Assembly: GCA_016291725.1 (NCBI GenBank)
Contig: JAEEYJ010000218.1
Coordinates: 1-6,606 of the forward strand
Direction of reading: 5' to 3'
Source of the DNA: Solobacterium sp.
GTDB lineage: Bacteria > Bacillota_I > Bacilli_A > Erysipelotrichales > Erysipelotrichaceae
DNA: 6,606 bases
In this document: positions 6,007 to 6,606 of the stretch, piece by piece
How the letters are laid out: each line of letters begins with the position of its first letter
Position numbering within the stretch: position 1 is the stretch's first letter
Position numbers and translations under genes: made by a program
Notes under the pieces: generated by a model
The model's input: the letters and a program-made list of their open reading frames with translations, nothing else
Told to the model about the DNA's origin: nothing
Database searches by the model: none

Positions 6007-6606
6007 TTACGCCTCTTTTCTTTCTTTTTTCCAGCGCGCCGCGGTATTCATGAATGCACGCGGCAGCTGCGATGCTCTGTCAACTCTCTGCCATTCCTTC
6101 AGCATCCCCGGGAATGCACGGATGATATCGGTGGTTGAATCATCCAGGTGATGAATGCCGATGTAGTAAGCACTGAGGAATCCGATTCTGTGCCAGGCTC
6201 TGGACAGAAGCGGCTTTCCCTTCAACTCTTCCTGGGTGATGTCGCGGCATTTCAGCAGTCGTTCCATCCGCTTGATTGTTTTTGTACTGATCCGGGTATT
6301 CGTCATCCGGTACAGTTCCGAAAAATGGCCAGGCAGGAATCTGTGCATGAGAAGGACACCTGTCTGGAACTGCGGCCATACGCGGAATGCTTTGGCATGT
6401 TCTATTACTGTTTCATAGTGAAGCGGGTATCTTTCCTCAATGTCCAGGCAGTCCGCAAGCCAGGTGACGGGACCTTTATCCGATCCTTGCAGGAAGTTGT
6501 CCACTGCGTTGATCATGGTCATCAGGAAGAGATCATCGGGTGAAGGAACCTTGAATACCGCGCCGCTCCGCCGGTGTTCGGACGCATGATTCAGAATCAG
6601 CTCCGC
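6007..6606 (-). CDS. Uncharacterised nucleotidyltransferase-family protein (PF14907-like), N-terminus cut off by the window edge
   Basis: The frame stays open from the TAA stop at 6009-6007 to the right edge, giving 199 C-terminal residues with no start needed; an internal ATG at 6522 is not the true start. The visible part begins within the protein and includes FKVPSPDDLFLMTMINAVDN (18-37 of the visible part), then VTWLADCLDIEERYPLHYE and EHAKAFRVWPQFQTGVLLMH. This is the pattern of the helical half of uncharacterised nucleotidyltransferases (Pro-Ser/Pro-Glu followed by a helix, then W..D and a long helical bundle). In those proteins the N-terminal half carries the GS...DxD catalytic motif, which would lie outside this window, so activity cannot be judged. 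Such proteins accompany HprK-like kinases and PqqD proteins in some lasso peptide clusters. It is 1 nt upstream of the PqqD-like gene, so the two are co-transcribed. Confidence 0.65.
   Translation of the reverse strand, partial: AELILNHASEHRRSGAVFKVPSPDDLFLMTMINAVDNFLQGSDKGPVTWLADCLDIEERYPLHYETVIEHAKAFRVWPQFQTGVLLMHRFLPGHFSELYRMTNTRISTKTIKRMERLLKCRDITQEELKGKPLLSRAWHRIGFLSAYYIGIHHLDDSTTDIIRAFPGMLKEWQRVDRASQLPRAFMNTAARWKKERKEA

Noticed and set aside
5577..6606. Lasso peptide cluster as the definite identity
   Set aside because: Only accessory-type genes are visible. There is no asparagine-synthetase-like cyclase, no transglutaminase-like protease and no precursor gene in the window, so the class cannot be assigned.
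1..6606. CRISPR arrays, tRNA or rRNA genes, insertion sequences
   Set aside because: I saw no regularly spaced repeats, no cloverleaf or rRNA-like stretches, and no transposase motifs or terminal inverted repeats. Intergenic gaps are all under 100 nt.

Overview
The window looks like a piece of a Bacillota (Firmicutes) chromosome with roughly balanced GC, perhaps a gut- or mouth-associated Clostridia or Erysipelotrichia. This rests on good AGGAGG-type ribosome binding sites, tight same-strand gene packing, a cre-like (CcpA-type) operator and a C69 dipeptidase. The taxonomy is inference; there is no rRNA or other marker gene here.

Layout. Positions 1-188 (+ strand) hold the 3' end of a gene entering from the left, possibly a serine hydrolase of the beta-lactamase superfamily. 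It converges on everything else, which lies on the minus strand, and a hairpin at 201-230 separates the two directions. Next is a complete C69 dipeptidase gene (253-1734) with its own promoter, a strong Shine-Dalgarno and a near-perfect cre-like palindrome over the -35 region. Upstream of that, a run of six minus-strand genes is read from the right edge toward a terminator at 1809-1841.

In transcription order the six are: a nucleotidyltransferase-family protein (truncated by the right edge), a PqqD-like protein with an unusual C-terminal tail, a GT8 glycosyltransferase, an HPr-kinase-like P-loop protein, a CheR-like methyltransferase, and two small membrane proteins resembling the split YjjP/YjjB (ThrE) exporter. 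The first five are separated by 1 nt, 1 nt, a 4-nt overlap and 5 nt, so they are almost certainly co-transcribed and translationally coupled. The ThrE-like pair follows after 53 nt with no visible terminator, and its two genes overlap by 10 nt.

Interpretation. An HprK-like kinase, a PqqD-like protein and an uncharacterised nucleotidyltransferase together recall modification modules of peptide natural product clusters such as some lasso peptide clusters. Here they are joined by a glycosyltransferase and a CheR-type carboxyl methyltransferase. No precursor gene, radical SAM enzyme, B1/B2 lasso enzyme or ABC transporter is visible. However, the PqqD-like protein ends in an acidic, Pro/Trp-containing extension that could itself be a substrate. 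The cassette is therefore a candidate undescribed peptide- or protein-modification system. The sequence does not prove this, and essential members may lie beyond the right edge.
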